Source of the DNA: G965229615 sp965229615 | Lineage (GTDB): Bacteria; Pseudomonadota; Alphaproteobacteria; Rickettsiales; Midichloriaceae | DNA length: 64,000 bases | NCBI GenBank assembly: GCA_965229615.1 | Contig: OZ245890.1 | Span: 620,001-684,000 of the forward strand | Direction: 5' to 3' | Notes under the pieces: model-generated | Told to the model about the DNA's origin: nothing | Database searches by the model: none | Seen by the model: only the letters and a program-made list of their open reading frames with translations | Made by a program: the position numbers and the translations under genes | Part shown: positions 17,202-26,695 of the stretch, in pieces | Numbering within the stretch: position 1 is the stretch's first letter | Layout of the letters: the number at the start of each line of letters is the position of its first letter

Positions 17202-17445
17202 TGTAGATGTTGCTTGTATTACCAAGAGCACCATTGAAGTATGCCATTGTCCTTTCAGATAATACTATAATAATATGTTTTTTTTATATGTGTCATGTTT
17301 TTTTTGTAAAAACTGGCACAGTTGCTGATTGTAGTGCTGGTGACAATGTCACCATGGTAGCGCGCTTTCCAGCTTCAGAAGTATCAATCTGCGTTCATAT
17401 CCTCTATGGTTTGGTTTGAGAACTAAAGAAAAAGGTATGATAAGT
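17202..17445. other. Non-coding stretch before the MFS remnant
   Basis: No gene is recognised between mnmA and the MFS remnant. A 70-codon plus frame at 17207-17419 lacks plausible protein features. A perfect hairpin GGTGAC-AAT-GTCACC is at 17339-17353. The stretch is probably gene debris. Bases 17701-17884, after the remnant, also show nothing I can identify. Confidence 0.4.
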
Positions 17446-17700
17446 ATGAATCATCTTATTACGTTAACGCCGTGGCTGCTATCATCATTTTTTTATGCAT
17501 ATCAATATATCATGGCATTCTGATGCTATAACATCCTTCCTGTGCATTGTGTGGTGGGCATTTTGAATGAAGTGTATGATAATTTGCATAAACGATATCA
17601 ACGGCATAATTTTTGCATCATTTTTATATAGTTGATCAATACTAGTGTCTGTTATAAAGATTTTTAATGGAATTGTAACAATTAATTGATACTTCTGATG
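17446..17700 (+). pseudogene. Decayed MFS transporter, N-terminal remnant
   Basis: From ATG 17446 the frame reads a first helix containing LLSSFFYAYQY, closely matching FLSSLFYAYQYVIR of the intact MFS gene that starts 440 bases downstream. It then stops at TGA 17521. The same frame continues with NILP...ILNEVYD, corresponding to RIIPAI...NEI in the intact copy. A change of frame near 17590 then gives NDINGIIFASFLYS, corresponding to the DVSQFGYLCGIYY region. Traces of the next helix (a GIV-like motif) may extend to about 17690. With one stop and at least one frameshift, it is a broken paralogue left by duplication or loss. Confidence 0.72.
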
Positions 17701-17884
17701 GATAACATGTTAAAAACTACATTCTAATCTGTAAAACGAGAAGCAAATGATCTTCTAACATACTATATTGGAGCTGCATACTAAAAGGGCATAAGCATAA
17801 TCAAGTTGAAAATTTATATGACACTGTAGAGCTATGGTAGTTTGATCATGCATATGAGAAAACAATAAATTTCTAACGAAGTAC

Positions 17885-19117
17885 ATGACAACACCTTTAC
17901 CCATAGCATTGATAATATGGTTTTTATCATCGCTTTTCTATGCTTACCAATATGTGATTAGGATAATACCAGCTATATCAACAAATGAAATTATAACAAG
18001 ATTTGGTGTTGATGTATCACAGTTTGGTTATTTGTGCGGAATATATTATATAGGATATACATCAATGAGTATACCCTTAGGTATTGTAATTGACAGATAT
18101 AGTCCAAAGATAGTCTTACCTTGTGCTGTATTGGTAACAGCATTAGGTGTATTACCATTAGCCTTTTTTGATGTGTGGTATCTATGTCTATTAGGCCGTT
18201 TGATAAGTGGTATGGGATCAGTATGCGCAATCCTTGGGGTATTCAAGGTGATAGCAATATATTTCTCCCAATCGCAATCAAGTAAAATGCTTGGCATGGC
18301 AGCAACAATAGGTCTATTGGGGGCAATATATGGTGGCAAACCGATGGCAGCAATCATGCAAAGCATTGGTTGGGAGCAAGCTATTATGGTACTATGTGCC
18401 TGCAGTTTATTATTGGCAATACTCATGTATGTAACAATGCCAAGTTATATGTCGAATTGTAATATTGACAGTGATGACACAAGCACAATCATGCAAAATA
18501 TAAAAACTATACTCTCTAATAAGACAATAATATTATTAAGTATTGCAGGAGGATTGATGGTTGGGCCATTAGAAGGATTTACCGATGCGTGGAGTGTTGT
18601 AACACTTGAAGCGATATACGGTTGGACAAAGGATCAGGCCACTATCGCTCCATCAATGATATTCATTGGAATGGCAATTGGCACTTCACTTGTAGGATAT
18701 GTTACAGCTAAAACTCAGAAATACTACGATATCATTACGATATCTGCTGTTGGTATGATATTGTGTTTCTTTATAATATTACACAGCAAAATCACCTGTA
18801 ATATTATGGTATATACCACCCTAATATTAATTGGTATATTTTCAGCGTATCAAATAACACTATTATCAAAAGTTGGTATCATTGCTAGTGCAAGACTTGT
18901 TGCAATGACAACAGCAATTGCAAATATGATCATTATGTCATTTGGTAGTATTTTTCATGCTGCCATCGGTCATATTGTTAATTACTATAGCAATGGCAAC
19001 CCCAACAGTGGCTACACAAGTGATGCAATAGTTCTTGGTATGTATCCAATTATAATAGGACTAGTCACAGCCTTACCTATAGTATATGTTGTTAAGAAAC
19101 TAGATAAGAAAACATGA
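17885..19117 (+). CDS. MFS transporter
   Basis: A major facilitator superfamily permease in the inner membrane with about twelve transmembrane helices over 410 residues. The cytoplasmic loop between helices 2 and 3 has the MFS signature form GIVIDRYSPK near 72-81. The substrate cannot be told from sequence; related rickettsial MFS proteins are multicopy and used for host metabolites. Its stop overlaps the fabG start (ATGA), so the two are probably co-transcribed. A broken paralogue lies immediately upstream. Confidence 0.88.
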   Translation: MTTPLPIALIIWFLSSLFYAYQYVIRIIPAISTNEIITRFGVDVSQFGYLCGIYYIGYTSMSIPLGIVIDRYSPKIVLPCAVLVTALGVLPLAFFDVWYLCLLGRLISGMGSVCAILGVFKVIAIYFSQSQSSKMLGMAATIGLLGAIYGGKPMAAIMQSIGWEQAIMVLCACSLLLAILMYVTMPSYMSNCNIDSDDTSTIMQNIKTILSNKTIILLSIAGGLMVGPLEGFTDAWSVVTLEAIYGWTKDQATIAPSMIFIGMAIGTSLVGYVTAKTQKYYDIITISAVGMILCFFIILHSKITCNIMVYTTLILIGIFSAYQITLLSKVGIIASARLVAMTTAIANMIIMSFGSIFHAAIGHIVNYYSNGNPNSGYTSDAIVLGMYPIIIGLVTALPIVYVVKKLDKKT

Positions 19118-19860
19118 GACACATGGTTTGTTTGAATGGCAAAAAAGCTATACTCACTGGTGCAACGGGTGGCATAGGCAGTGCAATATTAAATGCATTG
19201 GTTGGTGCTGGTGCTACAGTCGTCGCTAGTGGTACGAAATCAGATGCATTGCAGGAAATATGTAAGCAATTTCATGATAAAGCCATTCCCTTCACTTGTA
19301 ACTTGAAGGACCATGATGACATTAGAGATTTTGTAAGAAAATCACAAGATATACTTGGTAATGTAGACATACTTATATGCAATGCTGGCATCACACGAGA
19401 CAATTTGGGAATGTTAATGAAGGAAGATGAATGGAATGATGTACTTGATGTTAATCTCACATCAGCATTTCTATTGAATCAGTTGGTATTGAAGATGATG
19501 CTAAGGAATAAATATGGAAGGATCATCAACATATCATCAGTTATAGGTTATACTGGCAATGCTGGACAGGCCAACTATGCTGCATCTAAGGCTGGTATGA
19601 TTGGCTTTTCTAAAAGTCTAGCAATGGAATTTGCGACGCGCAACATCACCATCAATTGTATAGCACCAGGTTTTATAGAAAGTCCAATGACAGAAAAACT
19701 AACTGGTGAAATGCGTGAACAGATTAAGAAGAAGATTCCTATGCAGAGAATTGGTACTCCAGAAGAGGTGGCTCATTGTGCTTTGTTCCTGGCTTCCGAG
19801 CAGAGCAGTTATATCACAGGACATACACTCCATGTGAACGGTGGAATGTTGATGATATAA
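19114..19860 (+). CDS. fabG: 3-oxoacyl-[acyl-carrier-protein] reductase FabG
   Basis: NADPH-dependent SDR that reduces 3-oxoacyl-ACP in fatty-acid elongation. The cofactor motif TGATGGIGSA is near residues 16-25, NAGITRDN near 90-97, and the catalytic Ser (NISSVIGYTGNAGQANYAASKAG) with YxxxK near 144-163. The C-terminal ITGHTLHVNGGMLM is typical of FabG. At 248 residues it is the usual size. It overlaps the MFS gene by 4 bases; ubiG starts 20 bases after it. Confidence 0.93.
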   Translation: MRHMVCLNGKKAILTGATGGIGSAILNALVGAGATVVASGTKSDALQEICKQFHDKAIPFTCNLKDHDDIRDFVRKSQDILGNVDILICNAGITRDNLGMLMKEDEWNDVLDVNLTSAFLLNQLVLKMMLRNKYGRIINISSVIGYTGNAGQANYAASKAGMIGFSKSLAMEFATRNITINCIAPGFIESPMTEKLTGEMREQIKKKIPMQRIGTPEEVAHCALFLASEQSSYITGHTLHVNGGMLMI

Positions 19861-19880
19861 TTCTCTATTTTAGTATTTAT

Positions 19881-20591
19881 ATGCACAACAATAATGAGGT
19901 ATATAACTTTGAAAGGATAGCAGATGAATGGTGGGATATGAATGGGCCATTCAAGATGCTGCACAGGATAAATCCATTGCGATTACAGTATATTGTTGAT
20001 CATATTAAGAAATTTTACCATATAGACAATACACTAAAGGTAATTGATATTGGATGTGGTGGTGGTATATTGACCATCCCCATGGCAAGGTTAGGAATGA
20101 GAGTCACAGGGATAGATCCAGGGGAAAAAAACATCCAAGTCGCAAAAATGTATGCTGAGAAAGTGGGGCTTAAGGTTGAATATCATACAGCATATGCTGA
20201 AGAGCTATCGATATTGCCACAGTTCAGAGAAAAATATGATGTTATCACTATAATGGAGGCTGTAGAGCATGTTGAGGATTATAAGAATTTCCTATCACAT
20301 GCATGCACATTGTTGAAACATGAGGGGTTATTATTTATTTCTACAATCAATAGAACGCTCAAGTCCTTCATGCAGGCCATATTGTTGGCAGAACACTTCC
20401 TAAAATTAGTGCCAAAACATACGCATAATTGGAATAAATTCCTCAAACCATCTGAGATATTAGGTGCTGTACATGCACACTGTTTGTCTTTAGTAGATAT
20501 AAGTGGCTATAGATATAATATTGCTACCCGGAAATGGGAAATATCAGATGATAATAGTGTCAATTATATCATGTGTTTACAGAAAAAATGA
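19881..20591 (+). CDS. ubiG: Ubiquinone biosynthesis O-methyltransferase UbiG
   Basis: SAM-dependent methyltransferase for both O-methylation steps of ubiquinone synthesis. I start at ATG 19881 (MHNNNEVYNFERIADEWWD), which aligns with the family (FxxxAxxWWD) and gives 236 residues. The frame extends upstream inside fabG, but that part is unrelated. SAM motif I is VIDIGCGGGILTIPMARLG, with VTGIDPGEKNI following; EAVEHV and FISTINRT are also conserved. It converges with ubiE, with only two bases between stops. Confidence 0.95.
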   Translation: MHNNNEVYNFERIADEWWDMNGPFKMLHRINPLRLQYIVDHIKKFYHIDNTLKVIDIGCGGGILTIPMARLGMRVTGIDPGEKNIQVAKMYAEKVGLKVEYHTAYAEELSILPQFREKYDVITIMEAVEHVEDYKNFLSHACTLLKHEGLLFISTINRTLKSFMQAILLAEHFLKLVPKHTHNWNKFLKPSEILGAVHAHCLSLVDISGYRYNIATRKWEISDDNSVNYIMCLQKK

Positions 20592-20593
20592 AT

Positions 20594-21307
20594 CTAGTAA
20601 TGTGTTTTATATCCTACGTATATTGTAGCAACTGGTGGAAAAACATTATAATGATTCAATTTTACAAAACCAGCATCTTGCAACATATTTAAAAATTCAT
20701 TCTTTTTAGGAAACTGCTTAATACTATCAGATAGATATTCATATGGATTGCTGTCTCCAACAATAATTCTACCAAGTTTTGGCAGCCACTTGAGATATAA
20801 GTCATACATACTTTTTGCTAGACCACTGCCTTCATGATTAGTAAATTCAAGGCATAGAAACTTTCCTGTTGGTTTTAAAACTCTATACATTTCGTTCAAA
20901 GCTTGCTGTATTAGTTCTACATTTCTGATACCAAATGATATTGTGACTCTTTCAAATATATTGTTATCAAATGGTAAATTCTGAGCATTTGCACACACAA
21001 CTTCAATTGAGCGTGCATATTTTTTGTGATCACCTGAATCAATTCTATTTAACATACCAGTTTTTAACATGTTTCTATTGATGTCACAGATCACAGCCTT
21101 ACCACCTCCAGCATCAAGGAATTTTGTTGCTATATCACCAGTACCACCTGCTACATCAAGTAATTTTTGATTGTGGTGTGGCTGCATCTCATCCACAAAT
21201 TGCTTTTTCCACAAACGGTGTATGCCAAAACTCATTAGGTCATTCATCAGATCATATTTTGTAGCGACAGTATTAAAAACTTTATTCACAGTAAACTGTT
21301 TTGCCAT
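20594..21307 (-). CDS. ubiE: Ubiquinone/menaquinone C-methyltransferase UbiE
   Basis: SAM-dependent C-methyltransferase acting on the benzoquinol ring in ubiquinone synthesis. The 237 residues start with the family's VFNTVATKYDLMNDLMSFG block (about 10-28). SAM motif LDVAGGTGDIA is near 49-59, ISFGIRNV near 124-131, and LKPTGKFLCLEF near 145-156. It faces ubiG end to end, so two steps of one pathway sit side by side on opposite strands. Confidence 0.95.
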   Translation of the reverse strand: MAKQFTVNKVFNTVATKYDLMNDLMSFGIHRLWKKQFVDEMQPHHNQKLLDVAGGTGDIATKFLDAGGGKAVICDINRNMLKTGMLNRIDSGDHKKYARSIEVVCANAQNLPFDNNIFERVTISFGIRNVELIQQALNEMYRVLKPTGKFLCLEFTNHEGSGLAKSMYDLYLKWLPKLGRIIVGDSNPYEYLSDSIKQFPKKNEFLNMLQDAGFVKLNHYNVFPPVATIYVGYKTHY

Positions 21308-21528
21308 GGCAATGATGAATATTGGATGGGAGTCAATTGAGAGCTATTCAAATGTATATTGATTTGCAATTGGAGTATCATAATAGAGAGTAATAAACTA
21401 GCATTAAATTACTGGACACAATTTGTTTGTTACGAAATACAACAACCACGTTGCGCTTCACCATGTAAATTGATATAGGTTTAATAGTTGCAGTAAATTT
21501 ATCAAAATCAACCACCACTTATAGTGAT

Positions 21529-22233
21529 ATGACACTTCAAAATATAATCAGGTTCATCATACCAAAAATTCACAAAGATGGATACACAATGATATGGATG
21601 TTTTGCATTTGTGCAATGATACTATTATTTGTGTCCGATAAACTTGGGTTAATAGGTATTGTTGCAACCATATTGTGTGTATACTTTTTTAGAGATCCAT
21701 GTCGGATTGTACCATCTGATGACTCATTAGTGATCAGTCCAGCCGATGGTATTGTACAATCAATTGCTAGACAAATAACATTTCCTGCAGAAATCACTAA
21801 TGAAAACATTCTTGGCACAAGAATCAGTATATTTCTAAGCATTTTTGATGTACATGTTAACAGAGTACCAGTAAGAGGTATGGTTATTAAATCTTCGTAT
21901 AGACCTGGCAAATTCATCAATGCATCACTCGATAAGGCAAGTGAGGATAACGAAAGGCAGTCGTTGCTCATTAGCACTACTGATGGTAGAGAAATTGCTG
22001 TAGTACAAATAGCAGGTTTGATTGCAAGACGCATAATATGCAATGTCCATGAGGGAGATCAAGTAAAGCTTGGTGCAAAGTATGGCATCATAAAGTTTGG
22101 CAGTAGAGTGGATATTTATTTGCCTGAAGGTATTGAACCGTTAGTGTTGCAAGGACAGAAAATGATTGGTGGTGAAACAGTTCTCGCAAGGCTAGAAGGA
22201 GAACAGAGGAAATTAGAAGGGATTGTAAAATAA
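21529..22233 (+). CDS. psd: Phosphatidylserine decarboxylase proenzyme
   Basis: Makes phosphatidylethanolamine from phosphatidylserine. It is the short form (234 residues) with two N-terminal membrane helices (about 18-52) before the catalytic domain (CRIVPSDDSLVISPADGIV; FLSIFDVHVNRVPV). The self-cleavage site is KFGSRVD, with Gly191-Ser192, where Ser becomes the pyruvoyl group. It starts a plus-strand run, with nfu following after 16 bases. Confidence 0.93.
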   Translation: MTLQNIIRFIIPKIHKDGYTMIWMFCICAMILLFVSDKLGLIGIVATILCVYFFRDPCRIVPSDDSLVISPADGIVQSIARQITFPAEITNENILGTRISIFLSIFDVHVNRVPVRGMVIKSSYRPGKFINASLDKASEDNERQSLLISTTDGREIAVVQIAGLIARRIICNVHEGDQVKLGAKYGIIKFGSRVDIYLPEGIEPLVLQGQKMIGGETVLARLEGEQRKLEGIVK

Positions 22234-22249
22234 ATTATTTTCAATTGAT

Positions 22250-22816
22250 ATGTTTATACAAATACAGGAAACACCAAATCCGAACACATTGAAGTTTATA
22301 CCTGGCATAGCTGTAACAAATAGTAATAAAGTTTTTATATTTAATTCAAAAGAAGAGTGTAAGGAATCAAAGTTGGCTGAATCATTGTTTGATATTGAAA
22401 ATGTTAAGAGTGTTTTTTTTGGAAGTGATTTTATTTCCATCACAAAAGATGATTCGTGTGATTGGTACACTTTGAAAACACTTGTAGTGGCTAAAATGAT
22501 AGATTATATTACAGCAGGCATGCCTGTGGTTAATACTGCACTCGTATCAGAGATATCCAATACAACAGATCATTTACGAATAGAAGATCAAGAGATAATT
22601 AAGCAAATTATAGAAGTAATAGAAACAAAAGTTAGACCATCAGTTGCTGAGGATGGTGGTGATGTGCAGTTTCATAGTTATGAAAATGGTGTTGTATACC
22701 TTACAATGCATGGTGCTTGTTCTGGATGTCCTAGCGCTACAATCACATTAAAAAATGGTATAGAAAATATGTTACAATACTATGTTCCAGAAGTGATAAG
22801 AGTGGAACAAATTTGA
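22250..22816 (+). CDS. NFU1-type iron-sulfur cluster scaffold protein
   Basis: Carries and delivers 4Fe-4S clusters to target apoproteins. The N-terminal Nfu_N domain begins with the diagnostic IQETPNPNTLKFIPG. The C-terminal NifU-like domain (about 110-185) contains VRPSVAEDGGDV and the cluster-binding ACSGCPSA (Cys157 and Cys160). The 188 residues match the mitochondrial/alphaproteobacterial form. It is followed by infA and maf. Confidence 0.94.
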   Translation: MFIQIQETPNPNTLKFIPGIAVTNSNKVFIFNSKEECKESKLAESLFDIENVKSVFFGSDFISITKDDSCDWYTLKTLVVAKMIDYITAGMPVVNTALVSEISNTTDHLRIEDQEIIKQIIEVIETKVRPSVAEDGGDVQFHSYENGVVYLTMHGACSGCPSATITLKNGIENMLQYYVPEVIRVEQI

Positions 22817-22850
22817 ACACAAATCAATAAAAAATCAATAAAAAATAATA

Positions 22851-23129
22851 ATGGCAAAAGAAGAAGTGATAGAGTTTTTAGGTAAAGTACTTGAACTGCT
22901 ACCCAATGCTACATTTAGAATAGAGTTAGAAAATGGTCATAATATCATTGGCTATACTGCAGGGAAGATGAGGAAAAATAGAATCAAGGTGCTTATTGGT
23001 GATATAGTCACTGTTGAAGTAACGCAATATGACTTGACAAAGGGCAGAGTTGTTAAAAGACATAAGCAAAACTCGATTGCAGATGTTTTAACAGCAGCAG
23101 AAAACAAGAATGACAATGTTTTAGTATAA
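22851..23129 (+). CDS. infA: Translation initiation factor IF-1
   Basis: An OB-fold factor that occupies the ribosomal A site with IF-2 and IF-3 during initiation. The core MAKEEVIEFLGKVLELLPNA, GYTAGKMRKNRIKVLIGD and DLTKGRVVKRHK matches IF-1. At 92 residues it is about 20 longer than the 72-residue standard because of a polar C-terminal tail (QNSIADVLTAAENKNDNVLV). The leader contains a short direct repeat, AATCAATAAAA, twice. The infA-maf order is common in alphaproteobacteria. Confidence 0.95.
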   Translation: MAKEEVIEFLGKVLELLPNATFRIELENGHNIIGYTAGKMRKNRIKVLIGDIVTVEVTQYDLTKGRVVKRHKQNSIADVLTAAENKNDNVLV

Positions 23130-23133
23130 ATAC

Positions 23134-23757
23134 ATGCAAGATGAAATCACACCACAGCATCAACCGAGAATAATACTTGGCTCATCTTCAAACGCTCGCA
23201 TTAAAATGTTAGAGAAAATAGGATGTCATCCTGATGTGATATTTACACCTGATGTTGATGAGACTCCTTTAGCAAAGGAAATACCAAAAAACATAGCATC
23301 GAGACTTGCACTTGCAAAAGCAATGAAGGTGCACCAGTCATTTCCTGATGATATAGTGATAGCAGCAGACACTGTATGTTGTGTGGGTAGATTATCTTTA
23401 CCAAAAGCATTGACAGAAGAAGAGGTAAGATTTTGTCTAACAAAAATTTCTGGCAGGAGGCATAGAGTATATACTGGGATATGTGGTATTAGAAACAATA
23501 GAGTCATTCGAAAACTCGGCATGACGATTGTTCAGTTCAAAAGACTGACACAATATGAAATTGATGGCTTTATAGCAGATAAAAAGCAATGGTATGAAAA
23601 GGCAGGAGGATATACATTGATGGGATCAGCATCAGGATTCATAAAAATGATACGTGGTGATGATGTAAGCAACGTAATAGGTCTACCACTATATTATACT
23701 AGGAATATCATTATAGCACTTGGAGGAAAAATCAGTAGCACTACGGTTTTATATTGA
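23134..23757 (+). CDS. Maf-like nucleoside triphosphate pyrophosphatase
   Basis: Hydrolyses non-canonical or modified nucleoside triphosphates (typically dTTP/UTP-type substrates) to monophosphate and pyrophosphate. The N-terminal IILGSSSNARIKMLEKIG, catalytic Asp in VIAADTVCCV (near 70-79) and KQWYEKAGGYTLMGSASGF near 152-170 mark the family. The 207 residues are complete. It lies 4 bases after infA, almost certainly in the same operon. Confidence 0.92.
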   Translation: MQDEITPQHQPRIILGSSSNARIKMLEKIGCHPDVIFTPDVDETPLAKEIPKNIASRLALAKAMKVHQSFPDDIVIAADTVCCVGRLSLPKALTEEEVRFCLTKISGRRHRVYTGICGIRNNRVIRKLGMTIVQFKRLTQYEIDGFIADKKQWYEKAGGYTLMGSASGFIKMIRGDDVSNVIGLPLYYTRNIIIALGGKISSTTVLY

Positions 23758-23835
23758 CTAAGTATAAAATTTCTTGAAATAAGTACTTATTATGCTATTT
23801 TGCAAGTAATAGTACAATTTGAAAACCTCATAAAA

Positions 23836-24999
23836 ATGCAAAATACTATAAATCTCCCACAAGAGGCAAACATCTTAATTGAAAAAATTTCTGCTTCAAT
23901 TGATATAATAAAAAAATATCTATGTCTTGACAGTGCACAGTTGAGGCTTACAGAGCTTGAGTCAATTGTCACTGAACAACAAAACATATGGGATGATCCA
24001 GTGGCTGCACGAAAGATCTTCAAAGAAAAAGATTATCTTACAAAACAAATTGATGATGTAGTGATGTTAGAGTTATCATTGCAAAATAGCATTGAGTTGC
24101 TCAGCATGGCAATTGAGGAAAATGATGATACAATAAAAGATGAAGTAATGCGAGAATTACAGCAACTCACTAAAATTGCTTCTGTGAGTGAGATCGAATG
24201 CATGTTGTCTGATGAAGTTGATAGTAATTCATGCTTCCTAGAAATTCACTCTGGAGCCGGTGGTACAGAAAGTGATGATTGGGCTGGCATGTTGCTGCGC
24301 ATGTATATGAGATGGGCTGAGAGGCGTGGATATAAGATATCGATTGTTGATCAACTCGACGGTGAAGAAGCTGGTATTAAATCAACTACACTGAAAATCG
24401 ATGGACAAAATGCTTTCGGATGGTTGAAGGTTGAGAGTGGCATTCATAGACTAGTGCGTATCTCTCCATTCAATAGTGCTGGAAAGAGACATACAAGTTT
24501 TGCTAGCATTGGTGTTTATCCAGTTATCAACAATGATATAGATATACAGATAGTTGAATCAGATCTACGTGTAGATACATATAGATCTAGTGGTGCTGGT
24601 GGACAACATGTTAATACAACAGATAGCGCTGTCAGGATTACACACATTCCAACAGGTATTGTTGTACAATCACAAAGTGATAGGTCACAACATCGTAACA
24701 AAGATGAATGTATGTCAATGCTAAAAAGTAAACTCTACGAATTAGAAATACAGAAAAGAAAAGAAAAAGCTGATGCAGAAAATGCGCAGAAGACTGATAT
24801 AGGATGGGGGTATCAAATCAGGTCATATGTACTGCACCCATATAGAATGGTTAAAGATTTACGTACTGGACATCAAACATCTGATACAAATGCTGTGCTT
24901 AATGGTGAGATAGATGACTTCATATACACAACATTACAGCATAAACTCATTGGTAAAGGGTTACAAGAGATACAAAGTGCAGCAGATGAAAAATGTTAG
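23836..24999 (+). CDS. prfB: Peptide chain release factor 2
   Basis: Recognises UGA and UAA stop codons. I use ATG 23836 (MQNTINLPQ; 387 residues), because the longer frame starts with TTG. The stop-codon tripeptide SPF is at residues 210-212 and the peptidyl-hydrolysis GGQ at 255-257 (SSGAGGQHVNTTDSAVR). Many prfB genes need a +1 frameshift near codon 25; here the corresponding region (ISASIDIIKKYLCLDSAQLR) is read straight through with no in-frame UGA, so autoregulatory frameshifting appears absent. It overlaps the longest truB frame by 7 bases. Confidence 0.95.
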   Translation: MQNTINLPQEANILIEKISASIDIIKKYLCLDSAQLRLTELESIVTEQQNIWDDPVAARKIFKEKDYLTKQIDDVVMLELSLQNSIELLSMAIEENDDTIKDEVMRELQQLTKIASVSEIECMLSDEVDSNSCFLEIHSGAGGTESDDWAGMLLRMYMRWAERRGYKISIVDQLDGEEAGIKSTTLKIDGQNAFGWLKVESGIHRLVRISPFNSAGKRHTSFASIGVYPVINNDIDIQIVESDLRVDTYRSSGAGGQHVNTTDSAVRITHIPTGIVVQSQSDRSQHRNKDECMSMLKSKLYELEIQKRKEKADAENAQKTDIGWGYQIRSYVLHPYRMVKDLRTGHQTSDTNAVLNGEIDDFIYTTLQHKLIGKGLQEIQSAADEKC

Positions 25000-25004
25000 T
25001 ATAT

Positions 25005-25868
25005 ATGAAGGGTTTTTTACTGTTAGATAAAAAAGAAGGTATAACATCGGCAAAGGCATTGTACCCTATAAAAAAACTACTTCCCAATAAAACAAAGGTT
25101 GGGCATGCAGGTACACTTGATCCATTTGCATCAGGTTTACTAGTCGTTGCAATTGGTAAGGCAACAAAAGTCATTGAATATGTTGTTAGTATGTCAAAAA
25201 CATATGAGTTCACAGTGCAATGGGGTATAGCAACGAATACAGATGATCTGACGGGGGTAGTTGTTGCTAGATCAAGTCACATACCATCACTTGATGAAAT
25301 ACTATCGATTATACCAAAATTTTCTGGCAATATTAGACAAAAACCACCTATTTTTTCTGCTATTCATGTTGCTGGAAGACGTGCATATGATCTAGCACGT
25401 TCTGGCAGTGCATTTGAAATACCTGAAAGAAGTGTGACAGTACTTCGTTTATCATTGTTATCACATAGTGATAGTACAACAAAATTCTTGATGGAATGTA
25501 GTAAAGGATGCTATGTAAGAAGCATCGCAAGAGATATGGGCATTGCATTGCATACATGTGCACATGTGATTGAGCTTAGAAGGGTAGCAATAGGTATTTT
25601 TGATGTTAATGATGCAAGTGATGATTTAGAAAAAGCAATACAAACACCACATATGATAACAGTAGAACAAGCATTACAAAATATGCCACAAATTACACTT
25701 GATGATGATATAATAGCAAAAATTAAAAATGGTCAAAGTGTACAAAATACCAACTTGTATGATTGTGGTACACATGATAGTGTTGCTATATTAGATCGTT
25801 ATGGAACGACAGTTGCAATATGTTCTCTAGGTAGCGACTGCCTTATCATCCCACAAAAAATTTTATAG
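25005..25868 (+). CDS. truB: tRNA pseudouridine(55) synthase TruB
   Basis: Makes pseudouridine 55 in the T-loop of tRNAs. I choose ATG 25005 because MKGFLLLDKKEGITS aligns with the usual TruB N-terminus; an in-frame ATG at 24993 would overlap prfB. The catalytic Asp39 is in KVGHAGTLDPFASGLL; RQKPPIFSA and GCYVRSIARDMG are also typical. 287 residues. It is probably transcribed with prfB. Confidence 0.94.
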   Translation: MKGFLLLDKKEGITSAKALYPIKKLLPNKTKVGHAGTLDPFASGLLVVAIGKATKVIEYVVSMSKTYEFTVQWGIATNTDDLTGVVVARSSHIPSLDEILSIIPKFSGNIRQKPPIFSAIHVAGRRAYDLARSGSAFEIPERSVTVLRLSLLSHSDSTTKFLMECSKGCYVRSIARDMGIALHTCAHVIELRRVAIGIFDVNDASDDLEKAIQTPHMITVEQALQNMPQITLDDDIIAKIKNGQSVQNTNLYDCGTHDSVAILDRYGTTVAICSLGSDCLIIPQKIL

Positions 25869-25961
25869 GCACAATTTTTAGTTCAGTTTTAACAATAAAT
25901 CTGTAAACACATAAATATTACCTGTAATATAAAGCAATGAAAGTCAACTAACAGTTTTTAT

Positions 25962-26570
25962 ATGCAATTGATGGGAATACTTGAAATGATATTATCCTTC
26001 GTAGAGTCACTTGGATATATTGGTATATTTATAATGACCTTTGTGGAAGGAACATTTGTACCAATCCCTAATGAGGTCACAATGATACCAGCTGGCTATC
26101 TTGTGGCAGAGGGAAAAATGCATATGTTTGGAGTGCTATTTGCTGGTATAGCTGGTAATTTAATTGGTGGATGGGTTACTTATTATGTTGCATATCATTA
26201 TGGACGCATACTGATTGAAAAGTACGGTAAATACGTATTTTTTACCACTGAAAAATTAAGACATGTTGAGACTTTCTTTGCAAAACATGGCCCAATATCA
26301 ATCCTTATAGGTAGAATCATGCCAGGACTCAAGCATTTTATATCTTTCCCTGCTGGTCTTGCTAGAATGAACGTAAAACTCTTTTCTTACTACACAGTTT
26401 TAGGTGGAGGATTATGGTTAGTGATGCTAGTGCTATTAGGATATTTTATAGGGAACAATAAAAATGAGATAATAAAATATCTTGCACAACTCAAGTTGCT
26501 AATAGTTGTGATCATATCAGGATTGCTATTGGGATATTATTTCATCAATAGACGCAAGCAAATAACATGA
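25962..26570 (+). CDS. DedA family membrane protein
   Basis: An inner-membrane protein of the DedA/SNARE-associated (VTT) family, members of which translocate lipids such as undecaprenyl phosphate or phospholipids. The 202 residues contain the family elements FVEGTFVPIPNEVTMIPAG (about 26-44), GNLIGGWVTYYVAYHYGR, and the arginine-containing FFAKHGPISILIGRIMPGLKH-type motif near 105-126. Two C-terminal helices follow. It stands alone between truB and rplM. Confidence 0.9.
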   Translation: MQLMGILEMILSFVESLGYIGIFIMTFVEGTFVPIPNEVTMIPAGYLVAEGKMHMFGVLFAGIAGNLIGGWVTYYVAYHYGRILIEKYGKYVFFTTEKLRHVETFFAKHGPISILIGRIMPGLKHFISFPAGLARMNVKLFSYYTVLGGGLWLVMLVLLGYFIGNNKNEIIKYLAQLKLLIVVIISGLLLGYYFINRRKQIT

Positions 26571-26620
26571 ACAGAGAATGCTTACTATCATATTGTTCTA
26601 TACTGTAACACAAAAATCAC

Positions 26621-26650
26621 TTGAACAAGAGGCATAAAATATGCTAGATT
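26621..26650 (+). promoter_or_regulatory. Possible promoter of rplM-rpsI
   Basis: -35-like TTGAAC (26621-26626) and -10-like TAGATT (26645-26650) are separated by 18 bases and lie 45 bases before the rplM ATG. Moderate match only. Confidence 0.35.
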
Positions 26651-26695
26651 GTTCTGGTTAGAAATATATTTGATAAAAATAACACTAGAAGTAAT

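Noticed and set aside
17207..17419. 70-codon plus-strand frame after mnmA
   Set aside because: Low protein-likeness, contains the hairpin GGTGAC-AAT-GTCACC, and has no RBS or recognised domain.
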